Of a stretch of DNA of 64,000 nucleotides, positions 32,787-41,772 are shown one piece after another. The stretch lies in the IMG/VR virus record IMGVR_UViG_3300020057_000029, positions 62,001-126,000 of that record. One strand, 5' to 3'. Below the pieces are notes generated by a model that saw only the letters and a program-made list of their open reading frames with translations, was not told where the DNA came from and did not search any database. How positions within the stretch are numbered: position 1 is the stretch's first letter; each line of letters starts with the position of its first letter. The stretch comes from a virus. Position numbers and translations under genes: made by a program.

Positions 32787-33773
32787 TTAGTATCCCTTGA
32801 TAATCTTGCGTTCGGTCTTATTGCTGATGCTTTCTTTAACCTTCTGATTGATCTCGAACAATTGTTCAGAAGTCAATCTAGGCTTAACTGGTTCAGAGTT
32901 GTAATTACCAAACCAACCTTCTTTTTCAGATTTCTTCTCTTCTTTGGTATTGATATCTTTAAAGAGAGCTTCGCCATCAACCAGAACCTTGTATCTCAAA
33001 GCGTTGGTGTTAACTGGACAATTATCTTGCTCGGCAACGATTTGAACAGCCCTTCCCATATAGAAGAATTCAGCCAAAAGCTCATTGCGTGTACCTTCAA
33101 GGGATCTGTCACAAGAAGCAGTAACAACCCTATCAGCAAGACCTTGATCTACACAGTCTTGACCATCACACCAGTATTCATTCTCGATCAAATCGCGGTA
33201 CGATTTTAGGGTTAGTTTTCCACCAGAACGGCTTACAGCAACTTCGTCCATGCGAGTAACGCGTTTTAGGTAGTAATTATATCGACTGTCCAATTGACCA
33301 GGGAATTCACCAGAAAATCCACCACGGGCCTTATGACTCATGAGGGTACCGTTTTTTAGAACAAGACGATCACCAAGACCTTGAGCGGTTTGAAAGCCCA
33401 TGGAAGCGGAGAACACGTTGATACTGTGTACGGGACGGTTCATGCTCGAAAGGTTCTCGATAAGCTCAAGACCAGCATCAATTGAGCCACCTGGGCTGTT
33501 GATTACGAGGTACAGAGGGTCACCAGAAGGCAATCGGGCATCCATAGCTTTAGCGGCTAGGGTTAGCTGGGCTACAACTTCAGAGTCAAATACGTTGTTG
33601 ATAGTAATACTATTGTCCTTGGTAAGAATAATAGCGCCTGGGGATGCAGAAACAGAAGCGGAGCTTTTGGCCTCGCTTGAGCTCTGAGCAGATGTCTTGC
33701 CAGAAGATTCCGCTGCAAACGAAACATTTCCTAGCAATGCAAAAACCAATACGAGTCCAATTAGATTCTTCAT
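32787..33773 (-). CDS. exported ClpP/SppA-like serine protease
   Basis: A 328-residue protein with a signal peptide (MKNLIGLVLVFALLGNVSFA, cleavage before AESS), a Ser-rich linker (residues 21-48) and a ClpP-fold domain: VINSPGGSIDAGLEL, nucleophile region FSASMGFQTAQG (Ser124), and His147 in LMSHKARGG, ending near QGLADRVV. C-terminal residues 220-328 form an extra region rich in Lys/Glu. It should be periplasmic or membrane-associated, unlike cytosolic ClpP. The target is unknown; lysis, exclusion or cell-envelope degradation are possible. Confidence 0.8.
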   Translation of the reverse strand: MKNLIGLVLVFALLGNVSFAAESSGKTSAQSSSEAKSSASVSASPGAIILTKDNSITINNVFDSEVVAQLTLAAKAMDARLPSGDPLYLVINSPGGSIDAGLELIENLSSMNRPVHSINVFSASMGFQTAQGLGDRLVLKNGTLMSHKARGGFSGEFPGQLDSRYNYYLKRVTRMDEVAVSRSGGKLTLKSYRDLIENEYWCDGQDCVDQGLADRVVTASCDRSLEGTRNELLAEFFYMGRAVQIVAEQDNCPVNTNALRYKVLVDGEALFKDINTKEEKKSEKEGWFGNYNSEPVKPRLTSEQLFEINQKVKESISNKTERKIIKGY

Positions 33774-33790
33774 TTTCTTCCTTTTCTTCC

Positions 33791-33934
33791 TTATTTTAAA
33801 ACCAGTTTTCCTGATTTCTGTTTGTCTTGTTCGCGTCTTAGATTTACAAGATCTTTTGACACGTTTCCGATTGTTTTAGATTTTGACGCAGCATCAGTTA
33901 GCTTGCTGCGATTTTTGAAATTTTTATTTTTCAT
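33791..33934 (-). CDS. small basic protein
   Basis: A 47-residue ORF (MKNKNFKNRSKLTDAASKSK...) rich in Lys/Asn/Ser, starting within the end of the upstream gene (11-nt overlap) and ending 18 nt before the exported ClpP-like gene. It may bind nucleic acid. Coding evidence is the packing alone. Confidence 0.45.
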   Translation of the reverse strand: MKNKNFKNRSKLTDAASKSKTIGNVSKDLVNLRREQDKQKSGKLVLK

Positions 33935-34292
33935 TTTTTTTACTTTCAAACACTATCTTATCATTAAAGTAGATTTTTACAAGAACATCTTTCCAAAAAA
34001 GATTTCTTACCCATTTCTCTATTGCTTCAAGGCGCAAACCTAGAGCTTCTTGATTTCTGGATTCGTCTAGCACTAGACGGTAAGACACAAGAGGATTGTG
34101 AGTAACTGGCTCATCTTTATCGGTTTTTTCGTAAGACAGATCGTATTCGAGTTTCGCCTCCTTAATACCGTCAAATGCTATAAAAGGATAGTTCTTGAGA
34201 TTTAAAAGCTGAACATCACTGATTTTATTGCTTAAAACAGCGAGCCTAGACATCTCTTTTACTTTATCAATGCTGTCCTTTTGATCGTTCAT
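33924..34292 (-). CDS. hypothetical protein
   Basis: A 122-residue protein with a helical start and a beta-like middle and end (VSYRLVLDES, VKIYFNDKIVFES). Overlaps the SbcD-like stop by 4 nt. No function was recognised. Confidence 0.5.
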   Translation of the reverse strand: MNDQKDSIDKVKEMSRLAVLSNKISDVQLLNLKNYPFIAFDGIKEAKLEYDLSYEKTDKDEPVTHNPLVSYRLVLDESRNQEALGLRLEAIEKWVRNLFWKDVLVKIYFNDKIVFESKKNEK

Positions 34293-35284
34293 ATAATCGC
34301 CAGTTCTTTCAAAAAGTTGACCATCGCCTGTTTATCCACCCCTGCAATGGGCTCAAATTGGTCCATCAGGAACTGTTCCAGACTTTTACCGGTCTTACGA
34401 CTGGCAGGCCTAGATTTATCAGTTATCTTAGATTTTACACTAGCTTTACCCTTAAGGGAAGCTTTTTGTTTATTGACCCATTCGGATGAACCAATAAGCT
34501 CTATGGAAGCCCTGGAACCTTCTGGAATTACCGGAGAGTTGTCCCCTTCTTTCCATTGATATTCTAGGATCGGAGAACACACTTTAGAAGTGTCAACATA
34601 TTCTTCTGCCAAAATTAAACCTGTAGTGTCATCGTGGTCTACGATCCATAGGCCTTTTTCCTCGTTTGCATCTGAAGCAGTATCCCATTTGGCTGTGCCT
34701 GGATAGATCACTTGCTGACTCTTGTTGGTCACGTAACGCTGACGATTATGAATGTGACCGCTGATAAGCAGAGGATAATTCAAAAGCTCTGGATCAACCC
34801 CGCCTGGTGCGTACATGCCGCTCTCAAATCTAGACCCAGAATAAGTGGTGTGAGATACGAGGATTTTGGCTCCACAAGTCTGAAGATGATTGGCAGCCTC
34901 TACGAATTTATCATTGTCATGGATACAGGGTACGTATCCTATAAAATCGATAGCACTTGCGCTATCGATGATTCTTAAGTTCTTTTTACGAATGCGTTTA
35001 AATACGTCCAGGGAGTGGTAAGACGCCTCGTTGTTTCCAGGCATGTCGTGATTGCCAACCAGGACTACTACTTCGCAAATGTCTGCTAGATGGTCCAGCC
35101 AATGATCCCAAAAATCAAGCACCTCTAAGCGTACCACCGCATGGGTGTGAAAAAGATCGCCTAGGATTTCTATGCGGTTCACGCTATATTTCATAGCAGT
35201 ATCGACCACGAATTGCAAGAGCTTTTCGGCTTCGTCTCGATTTGAAGTTTTAATATGCGGATCGCCTAGGCGCAAAATTTTCAT
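34289..35284 (-). CDS. SbcD/Mre11-like nuclease subunit (T4 gp47 type)
   Basis: A 331-residue metallophosphoesterase-fold nuclease with Asp8/His10 (GDPHIK), GDLFHTH, GNHDMPG, SHTTYSG and SGHIHNRQ in the Mre11 order. A C-terminal charged region (about 255-331) is the likely SbcC-binding part. It forms the end-processing nuclease with the 684-residue gp46-like protein encoded 1.8 kb downstream. Confidence 0.87.
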   Translation of the reverse strand: MKILRLGDPHIKTSNRDEAEKLLQFVVDTAMKYSVNRIEILGDLFHTHAVVRLEVLDFWDHWLDHLADICEVVVLVGNHDMPGNNEASYHSLDVFKRIRKKNLRIIDSASAIDFIGYVPCIHDNDKFVEAANHLQTCGAKILVSHTTYSGSRFESGMYAPGGVDPELLNYPLLISGHIHNRQRYVTNKSQQVIYPGTAKWDTASDANEEKGLWIVDHDDTTGLILAEEYVDTSKVCSPILEYQWKEGDNSPVIPEGSRASIELIGSSEWVNKQKASLKGKASVKSKITDKSRPASRKTGKSLEQFLMDQFEPIAGVDKQAMVNFLKELAII

Positions 35285-35439
35285 TTGATTTCCCTACACT
35301 GATCTGATAGCCAAGTAATAAAAAACGGTCCTATTGTCAACATCTTACATCCACAAGGGCAATCGTTTTCAAAACTAAAATTTTTAAACGTTACAGGTCT
35401 AATCAGCCCTGCTTGAAATCTTTTGACAGTGAAATACAT
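35281..35439 (-). CDS. small Cys-rich protein
   Basis: A 52-residue ORF with DCPCGCK and a further Cys near the end, suggesting a small metal-binding protein. The stop overlaps the gp47-like start (ATGA) and the start abuts the GroES-like stop. The function is unknown. Confidence 0.5.
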   Translation of the reverse strand: MYFTVKRFQAGLIRPVTFKNFSFENDCPCGCKMLTIGPFFITWLSDQCREIK

Positions 35440-35745
35440 TTATTTTTGATCTTCCACGAATTCTATGTGAGAGGCGTCTACGATAATGAAGTCACCTTCT
35501 ACAGCAGAACTCTTTAAGGTGTTCTTAGCCCAAGGACTATTGTGCAACACTTCTTCGCGAATGTAAACAGTAGAACCCTTTTTTAGAATAACAGATACAC
35601 TGTTTATTGAAGCATCGGCATCGACTAAAAGTTTTAATCCAATTACCCGATTCTTTTGGCCAACCATTGCGATACCGTGCCTAATCTCTGACTTGAGAGC
35701 TTCTGCTTTGTAGGGTTCTAGGATCAACTTGTTGAACGATTTCAT
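35440..35745 (-). CDS. GroES-like cochaperonin
   Basis: A 101-residue protein with the layout of chaperonin 10: a beta-barrel start (KLILEPYKAEAL), a mobile-loop-like region at about residues 17-30 (SEIRHGIAMVGQKNRV), KKGSTVYIREEV, and a terminal strand FIIVDASHIEFVE. Sequence identity to GroES is low, as in T4 gp31, so the call leans on length, pattern and the phage GroEL gene 2.7 kb away on the other strand. It would cap the phage or host chaperonin during capsid protein folding. Confidence 0.6.
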   Translation of the reverse strand: MKSFNKLILEPYKAEALKSEIRHGIAMVGQKNRVIGLKLLVDADASINSVSVILKKGSTVYIREEVLHNSPWAKNTLKSSAVEGDFIIVDASHIEFVEDQK

Positions 35746-36788
35746 AGCTTAACGCCTTTCAATTTAAGAACTTTCCTGTGCATCATAGAAAGATTTTTTG
35801 CAGCCGCCAACATACGAGATGTTTCTTCCTGCTGAATGTATTGGCTTTCTATATCCTGAGTCTCATCTGCGGTATACTGATATACCCCCTGACCTTCTTC
35901 GTTCACTGTGGCGTCTGCGCTGACAGTAGAGGCGGCGCTCATAAGAGAGGATAGCTCAGAAACCGTCACGTTTTCTTTAGGGATAGTTTTGCCATCTAGC
36001 TTGTCCTGCTGAAATGCTCTGTTTACGGCGCTAGCCAGTTCGACTGGATCATTGATGCCTTGGCGACCACGAATGGTGTGAGCCTTATAGAGAACTCTCT
36101 TATCCGAAGGATAAAAATGGAGCATTGTCTCTGAATAACTATCGATCATGTTTCCTACCATCCTGCCAATGCACACCGAGCGGAACACTGGAGAGTATTT
36201 ACCAACATATTTATCGACGCCTGCTGCCAGTCCCATCGCACAGATATTGACAAAATCTATGAGAGTTAAATGGCCCCTTGGAGTCTTCCTGTAAAACAAT
36301 TTTGCCCTGTTGATTGCCAAAGGCATATTGTTCTCGATCAACCTGTTTCGAGCTACGTGTACTCTATTGTACAGCTGTTCGGCACGTTTTGGGAAGGGGC
36401 CAAGCCAACTTTTACGAATAAACTTTATAAGTTGATAATTGATATCAAACTCTTTTAGTTCTTCTATCTTACTCTCGTCTTTGCTACAGGCTTTGATTAT
36501 TGGGGTGATTTCTTTGCTGAACATGACGGCGCTTTCCCTGAAATAGGGTCTGGCAGATAGGATGTTTTTGTTGGTTACGCAAACTTTTTGTAGAAATTTT
36601 TTGTAAACCTGAGTAGACTGTCGATATTTGAGAATTGTTTCTTTAAACTTTATCTCAGCATCCATAAGCTCTTCTACCTGTTCTTGCTGAACAGTGCCAT
36701 CCTTGTTCTTTTCCAAGGCCTTGGTGATTTCTGCAGCCAGTCTAGACAGTGCTGGATCAAATTCGTGTTGTTTTTTAGGGCTTGCCAT
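35742..36788 (-). CDS. phage sigma-like transcription factor lacking region 4.2
   Basis: A 348-residue protein. Residues 143-225 match sigma-70 region 2 in pattern (ARNRLIENNMPLAINRAKLF, DFVNICAMGLAAGVDKYVGK, FRSVCIGRMVGNMIDSYSE). The C-terminus stops at ETSRMLAAAKNLSMMHRKVL, the region 4.1 helix, with no helix-turn-helix after it. A sigma without region 4.2 cannot read a -35 box and would depend on the -10 element, as T4 gp55 does. Its own ATG lies 6 nt downstream of a TGATATATA promoter. Confidence 0.65.
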   Translation of the reverse strand: MASPKKQHEFDPALSRLAAEITKALEKNKDGTVQQEQVEELMDAEIKFKETILKYRQSTQVYKKFLQKVCVTNKNILSARPYFRESAVMFSKEITPIIKACSKDESKIEELKEFDINYQLIKFIRKSWLGPFPKRAEQLYNRVHVARNRLIENNMPLAINRAKLFYRKTPRGHLTLIDFVNICAMGLAAGVDKYVGKYSPVFRSVCIGRMVGNMIDSYSETMLHFYPSDKRVLYKAHTIRGRQGINDPVELASAVNRAFQQDKLDGKTIPKENVTVSELSSLMSAASTVSADATVNEEGQGVYQYTADETQDIESQYIQQEETSRMLAAAKNLSMMHRKVLKLKGVKL

Positions 36789-36794
36789 ACCCTG

Positions 36795-36803
36795 TATATA
36801 TCA
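36795..36803 (-). promoter_or_regulatory. extended -10 promoter of the sigma-like gene
   Basis: Minus-strand TGATATATA; the hexamer ends 6 nt before the ATG at 36788, where transcription would begin, giving a leaderless mRNA. Confidence 0.55.
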
Positions 36804-36818
36804 CAAGCAGGTGAACAT

Positions 36819-38324
36819 CTACTTGATTTTGATTCTTTTTATTACAGATCGCGAATTACAATATACTTCCAGTTGCTTATCTAGATGGGCCATCATTATA
36901 GGGACATCCATTACGGCATAGCCCCAAATAGTCGAGAGTGGCTTTGGAGCACACTTATCGGCCCAAGGATTTGAGTGACCATGTCTTACGGAGCGTCCTA
37001 CGGTTCCCTGAGCAGTTTTGATCTCGGATGCGCCGCCTACCCAGTTGTGGCAGTGATGTACTGGATAAATATTAGTTCCTGTTGCGATACAGGACGTTCC
37101 GATAAGAACCTTGACCTCGTTTTTATTGAACTTTTCTACACTTTCGGATGGATCAACTTTTTCTAATCCTAACTCCAGAAGACGTTCTTTTTTGGACTCT
37201 GAGTGAGCAATTGCGTAGGGAACTTTTAAAAGCTTTGATAACATGCTTATCTGTTTTAATTCTTCAACTAGAACAAGGGTTTGCTGTCCATACGCCAACG
37301 CAACGGCATTTGACATTTTGGCCACAAAAGCACAGATGTTTCGATTGCCTAAAAAATGCTCTCTTTTCATTTCTAGGGCATCATTGGAATGGAAGTTTGG
37401 ATTAGAAGATTCGAGTTCTACTATGTTAAAAACGTGCTCTGCTACGATTTTGCGTTCTTTTGCTAACCAGGTGGGCAGGTCATAGACAATGCGACCAATA
37501 ATTGACTGAAGAAGTTTTTCAGCCCCATCGTTACGCGTCTGAGTGCCGGAAAAGAAGTGACGACAAGGTACATCTCCTAGGACACCATGGCAGATATCGT
37601 TTAAAGAATCAGCGCCCCATGTGTGACTCTCATCCACACACATCTGCTGGCGAGTGCTGAAAAACTCCCACTCAACGGTTCCCTGTTTTATATTTGCTAA
37701 AGAATCGCCAATTGCGATGGTAAACTTTTTACCTATGACCTTTTTGCCATCTCCAAAGCCACCCACTTGGGCCTTGCCAAGGTATTTCTCAAACGAATCA
37801 AGGAGTTCGTGAAAAATGCTTTTGCTGGGCACCACAATTACAGTAGAGAAACCTGTGTTGCGGCAAACATGTAATAGAATCGCAGACTTACCTGCTGACG
37901 TACAGAGTTCACAGCTTGAGTGTGGATCTGCTATCATCTCGTTTTCGGTCACAAGTTGGTGTTCCATACGATCATATGGAAATTTTACCTTCCAGCCAAC
38001 CGCCTTAGGTGTTGGATATACGATGGTATTTTCAACTGTGATATTAAAATCAGCCCTTAAGTAAGGGATAGATCCTGGTCGAATGTATTTTTTACCATCT
38101 TCTTCCCAAATAAGAGTGTGGTGAACGGCTTTTTTAAGCTCTTCAAGCTTAAACGCCCATGCAGCACGATTCTTTTCTTTTAACCATTTCATGTTGTAGT
38201 GACGCTTCACCATGTGTTGAGCAGCAGTGTTTGTATAGCTGAGAACTTCGGTCAGCTTTTCTAGTTCTGCGTCGGTAATAGATTCAATGAATGCCTTTGA
38301 AGGCATGGTAATTTTAAGATGCAT
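36819..38324 (-). CDS. SF2 helicase, UvsW-like
   Basis: A 501-residue superfamily 2 helicase: Walker A/motif I CTSAGKSAIL (Lys146), motif II CVDESHTWG, motif III FFSGTQTRN, motif VI GTVGRSVRHG. The length and the N-terminal 110-residue extra domain fit T4 UvsW. UvsW processes branched recombination intermediates and stops origin-dependent replication. It is the first gene of the left operon from the divergent promoter region; the promoter hexamer is 5 nt before the ATG. Confidence 0.8.
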   Translation of the reverse strand: MHLKITMPSKAFIESITDAELEKLTEVLSYTNTAAQHMVKRHYNMKWLKEKNRAAWAFKLEELKKAVHHTLIWEEDGKKYIRPGSIPYLRADFNITVENTIVYPTPKAVGWKVKFPYDRMEHQLVTENEMIADPHSSCELCTSAGKSAILLHVCRNTGFSTVIVVPSKSIFHELLDSFEKYLGKAQVGGFGDGKKVIGKKFTIAIGDSLANIKQGTVEWEFFSTRQQMCVDESHTWGADSLNDICHGVLGDVPCRHFFSGTQTRNDGAEKLLQSIIGRIVYDLPTWLAKERKIVAEHVFNIVELESSNPNFHSNDALEMKREHFLGNRNICAFVAKMSNAVALAYGQQTLVLVEELKQISMLSKLLKVPYAIAHSESKKERLLELGLEKVDPSESVEKFNKNEVKVLIGTSCIATGTNIYPVHHCHNWVGGASEIKTAQGTVGRSVRHGHSNPWADKCAPKPLSTIWGYAVMDVPIMMAHLDKQLEVYCNSRSVIKRIKIK

Positions 38325-38329
38325 GTCCT

Positions 38330-38338
38330 ATTATATCA
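38330..38338 (-). promoter_or_regulatory. extended -10 promoter of the left arm
   Basis: Minus-strand TGATATAAT, a perfect extended -10, ending 5 nt before the UvsW-like ATG. It is divergent from the groEL promoter only 26 nt away. Confidence 0.65.
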
Positions 38339-38357
38339 AATTAGCAAAAAATAACAA

Positions 38358-38372
38358 CACGTATGATATAGA
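38358..38372 (+). promoter_or_regulatory. extended -10 promoter of groEL
   Basis: CACGTATGATATAGA; the first 13 bases are identical to the element upstream of the terminase genes at 41621. The leader that follows contains AGGAG before the ATG at 38397. No -35 hexamer was recognised. Confidence 0.65.
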
Positions 38373-38396
38373 ATATTATCAACCAGGAGATTAACC

Positions 38397-40169
38397 ATGT
38401 CATTTCGCAAGGCAAAAAGCGCACCTAAAATTTTTGAAGTAAACCCTAGTAGGCTCAGGAATAAGGTTTTAAGCACTATGCACCGTGTTTCCGAAGCGGT
38501 TGGCTCAACTATGGGTCCAGGCGGTAGAAACGTATTGATTGAATCAGACTTTCCAGGTATTCCTAACAAAAACACCAAAGACGGAGTGACTGTTTTTAAG
38601 AGCCTTGGTGCTATTGACCCATACGAACATCTTATCATAGAACAAGCCCGTGATGTGGCTCAACGTACTGCTACTGAAGCTGGCGATGGTACTACCACGG
38701 CAACCGTGCTCGCGTACAATATCATCTCTAATTTATTCGAATTCTGTGAAAAAAACAAGAAGTACAGTCCTCAAAAAGCTGCTCGTCGCATCGCTAAAAT
38801 AACACGCGAACGCCTTGTCCCTTATATCAAAGAGCGCAGTATCCCTGTTGGAGTAGACAATCAAGAATTACTCAAAATGGTAGCCAAGGTATCCGCCAAT
38901 GGCGATGAAGACATGGCGGCTGCTGTAATTAAGGCCTTTGAAGAAATTGGATACGGAGACGCCTCTCACGTAACAATCCGAGAACTATCAGGCCCTCAAG
39001 GCTATAAAGTCGAACGTATCGACGGATTCCCCATTCCTGCTGGCTATGAAGAGTCTATTGGCAAATTTCACACTGCCTTTATTAATGACCAAGCAAATCA
39101 ACGTTGTTTTCTTGAGAACCCCCTGTTTATCCTGTTTGACGGTCAGGTAAACGATCTCATGGCGTTCCACGATCTTCTAGACGTTCTTGGTAAAAAATAC
39201 GTAGAAGACGGCGACAGTGATTATAAAAACGTTGTAATCGTAGCTCATGGTTTTTCTGAAAACGTGCTCACAAATCTTGCTTTCAACTTCTCAAACCCCT
39301 CTACCCTGAACGTTGTGCCCCTGGTTACCCCAATGGCTCAATTCATCAATAGCCAGCTTCAGTTTCTGCAGGATTTAGCCGCTTTTACCGGCTCTCGCGT
39401 ATTCGGCATGAAAGATCAGATCAATACTGCTACTATTGCCGATTTAGGCGGCAGCATGGAATCTTTTGAGTGCTATCGTTTTCGCTCCACTGTGATTGGT
39501 GATCCAGACCCAACCAATATTGAGGTTCGTGCTGAAGAGCTTAGAATCATGAAAGATCGTTCTGAAAGTCAAGCTGAGAAGATCTTCTTAGAAGAGCGTA
39601 TTGGTAAGATCACTAACGGTATTGCTAAATTAACCATTTACGGCGGATCTAACGGCGAGCTCAAAGAAGCGCACGATCGCTGCGAAGACGCGGTATGTGC
39701 GGTTCGTTCTGCAATTTCTCACGGTGCTCTACCAGGTGGATGTCGTATTGCCCTAGACATGACAATGCTGCTTATGACCGAACTAGAAGCAGGTGACCCA
39801 GCCCGTGACGTTTTAGTGCCTTCTTTGTTAAGCCTACATCACAAACTGCTCGACAATGCTGGATATACTCCAGCCGAATCTAAAGAAGTTTTGGAAATCC
39901 TTTTGAACGATCCTTCTATCGTATATGACATTGAGAATCAGGTTTACGGTGACGCAAAAGAATTAGGCCTGTTCGATGCTACAAAGGCTGTACAAGAGTC
40001 CTTGTCAAACGCAGTATCTCTTGCGAATGTGCTTGGAACAATGGGCGGCTTAGTATGTCATCCTCGTGATGATGTTTTTGAACGGACAGAGGCTAGAGCA
40101 GATGCTGACTTTGGCCGTGTAACCTCCAACCCAAATGCGTACGTTAATGAAGCTAATAATCGCCCATAA
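38397..40169 (+). CDS. groEL: GroEL-like chaperonin
   Basis: A 590-residue chaperonin 60. Family signatures: TMGPGGRNVLIE near residue 40, TKDGVTV, and GDGTTTATVLA (ATP binding), with the equatorial end ALPGGCRIALD. The length is slightly above bacterial GroEL (about 545), and the C-terminal GGM tail is missing, the last residues being NPNAYVNEANNRP. It probably folds phage capsid proteins; a GroES-like gene lies in the opposite arm. It opens the right-arm transcript with a normal SD (AGGAG). Confidence 0.92.
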   Translation: MSFRKAKSAPKIFEVNPSRLRNKVLSTMHRVSEAVGSTMGPGGRNVLIESDFPGIPNKNTKDGVTVFKSLGAIDPYEHLIIEQARDVAQRTATEAGDGTTTATVLAYNIISNLFEFCEKNKKYSPQKAARRIAKITRERLVPYIKERSIPVGVDNQELLKMVAKVSANGDEDMAAAVIKAFEEIGYGDASHVTIRELSGPQGYKVERIDGFPIPAGYEESIGKFHTAFINDQANQRCFLENPLFILFDGQVNDLMAFHDLLDVLGKKYVEDGDSDYKNVVIVAHGFSENVLTNLAFNFSNPSTLNVVPLVTPMAQFINSQLQFLQDLAAFTGSRVFGMKDQINTATIADLGGSMESFECYRFRSTVIGDPDPTNIEVRAEELRIMKDRSESQAEKIFLEERIGKITNGIAKLTIYGGSNGELKEAHDRCEDAVCAVRSAISHGALPGGCRIALDMTMLLMTELEAGDPARDVLVPSLLSLHHKLLDNAGYTPAESKEVLEILLNDPSIVYDIENQVYGDAKELGLFDATKAVQESLSNAVSLANVLGTMGGLVCHPRDDVFERTEARADADFGRVTSNPNAYVNEANNRP

Positions 40170-40178
40170 TGATACAAT
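40170..40178 (+). promoter_or_regulatory. extended -10 promoter of homing endonuclease gene
   Basis: TGATACAAT, ending 6 nt before the ATG at 40185, in the 15-nt gap after groEL. Predicts a private leaderless transcript for the endonuclease. Confidence 0.5.
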
Positions 40179-40184
40179 TGATAA

Positions 40185-41618
40185 ATGAGCAAAAGGACAG
40201 ACATACAGATAATTAGACAGTATGTAGAGAAAAGAGGGTTTTCTCTATTGTCCAATTCTTACAAAAACAGAAAATCTGATCTTGATCTGCACTGCCCTGT
40301 TCATGGTAATTTTACCTCTACTTATAGCAACATCATACGGACCAGTATATGTCCCAAATGCGGCTATAGTTTTGGTGGTAACAAACAATCTCTGTCTCTG
40401 GAACACGTCAGGTTAGAAATAGTCAAAATGGGCTATGTCCCATTGTTTGACTCCTACAAAAGGGCCAAAGACAAACTGGAGATATCGTGTTCTTCCCATG
40501 GCAAATTCTTTGCAAGCTACGACGGCTTAAAACAAGGCAAAAGATGTCCAAAATGCAGTCTTATTTCTAAGACAAAAAACAACAGACTTGACATAGAAGA
40601 AGTAAAAAATAGAATAACAAAAGCTGGCTATTTGCCAAAATTTGAGTCTTACAGCGATTCTCAGTCGCTATTAAGCGTTGTGTGCCCTGTTCATGGCCCT
40701 TTCAAGGCGTCTTTAGAGAGATTTATGTATGGATACGGATGTCAAAAATGCTCTAAGGGAAGATCCAAATCTCAAGACGAGATGTTTGATTTTATACACA
40801 GTCTGAATGCAGACACTAAAGAAAATGTCAGAGACGTTATCGGCCCACTAGAGCTAGATGTCTATACGCCGTGCCTGAATTTGGCCATAGAATACTGTGG
40901 ACTTTATTGGCATTCCGATCTGTATAAAAATAGAAATTATCATTTCGACAAAATGACAATGACCAATACTGTAAATATTCGTCTCATAACAATTTTTGAA
41001 GATGAGTGGTTAGAACGCAAAGATCAGGTAAAAGGATTTCTTCGATCTGTATTGAAAAAGAATAATAGAAAAATCTTTGCTAGAAAAACAAACCTTAAGC
41101 AAGTAGGAAAAGCAGAAGCTTGTAAGTTTCTTGAAGAAAATCATATTCAAGGGTCTTGCGGTCTAGAAGTCGCTTTTGGCTTGTACTGTAGGGATGAGCT
41201 TGTAGGCGTAGTCACTGGCAACAGGCATCACAGGAATATTAAAGCAAATCAGCTAGTGCTCAACAGACTAGCCTTTAAATCAGGCATTAGCGTGACCGGT
41301 GGTTCTTCCAAGCTTTTGAGAGCCCTAATGGAATACTCTAAAAACAATGATTATTCCAAAATAGTTTCTTGGTCTGATAACAGATGGTCCGAAGGCAATG
41401 TTTATAAAAAGCTAGGTTTTGAGTTAGAAGAAGAGTTAGCGCCAGACTATAGCTACGTGAAAAAATCAAAAAGAGTGTCTAAGCAGTCTATGACCAAGAA
41501 CAAGTTGATTGAGCGGGGTGCCATTGGTAATACTGAAAGAGAAATGGCTATCAATCTAGGCTATGGCAGAATTTGGGATTGTGGAAAGAAAAGGTGGGCT
41601 TTAAAGTTAAAAAGATGA
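40185..41618 (+). CDS. Vsr-like homing endonuclease (EDxHD type), intact copy 1
   Basis: A 477-residue protein. The N-terminal part has three CPxHG..CPKC-type zinc repeats (about residues 37-59, 102-124, 167-189), likely DNA-reading modules. Residues 195-290 form the Vsr-like nuclease (LELDVYTP, AIEYCGLYWH, FEDEW). The C-terminal 180 residues (FLEENHIQGS to LGYGRIWDCGKKRW) are shared with the gene at 57746 and with a remnant at 42631. Free-standing endonucleases of this group are known beside split inteins. It is inserted between groEL and terminase. Confidence 0.8.
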   Translation: MSKRTDIQIIRQYVEKRGFSLLSNSYKNRKSDLDLHCPVHGNFTSTYSNIIRTSICPKCGYSFGGNKQSLSLEHVRLEIVKMGYVPLFDSYKRAKDKLEISCSSHGKFFASYDGLKQGKRCPKCSLISKTKNNRLDIEEVKNRITKAGYLPKFESYSDSQSLLSVVCPVHGPFKASLERFMYGYGCQKCSKGRSKSQDEMFDFIHSLNADTKENVRDVIGPLELDVYTPCLNLAIEYCGLYWHSDLYKNRNYHFDKMTMTNTVNIRLITIFEDEWLERKDQVKGFLRSVLKKNNRKIFARKTNLKQVGKAEACKFLEENHIQGSCGLEVAFGLYCRDELVGVVTGNRHHRNIKANQLVLNRLAFKSGISVTGGSSKLLRALMEYSKNNDYSKIVSWSDNRWSEGNVYKKLGFELEEELAPDYSYVKKSKRVSKQSMTKNKLIERGAIGNTEREMAINLGYGRIWDCGKKRWALKLKR

Positions 41619-41620
41619 AC

Positions 41621-41635
41621 CACGTATGATATAAC
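41621..41635 (+). promoter_or_regulatory. extended -10 promoter upstream of terminase
   Basis: CACGTATGATATAAC; shares a 13-base identity with the groEL promoter. The segment from here to 41779 holds only a possible short ORF, so the terminase mRNA has a long leader. Confidence 0.6.
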
Positions 41636-41679
41636 CTAGATAACATCCCTGCTTTCTTTGATCTGATTGGTAAGCTTCA

Positions 41680-41772
41680 ATGATTCATGACGAAAAACCT
41701 CTTTTAGAATATCGCAACAAATGGAGAACGCAATTCCTCCCCATGCCTAATGAGCGGGGTTTCCTTGCGTGA
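41680..41772 (+). CDS. possible 30-residue peptide upstream of terminase
   Basis: The ORF starts MIHDEKPLLEYRNKWRTQFL and ends 7 nt before the terminase start. It has no strong ribosome site. It may be a leader peptide or the remnant of a small gene. Confidence 0.3.
   Translation: MIHDEKPLLEYRNKWRTQFLPMPNERGFLA

Noticed and set aside
38336-38638. Minus-strand 100-residue ORF over the groEL start
   Set aside because: Antisense to a strongly conserved gene and across the divergent promoter.
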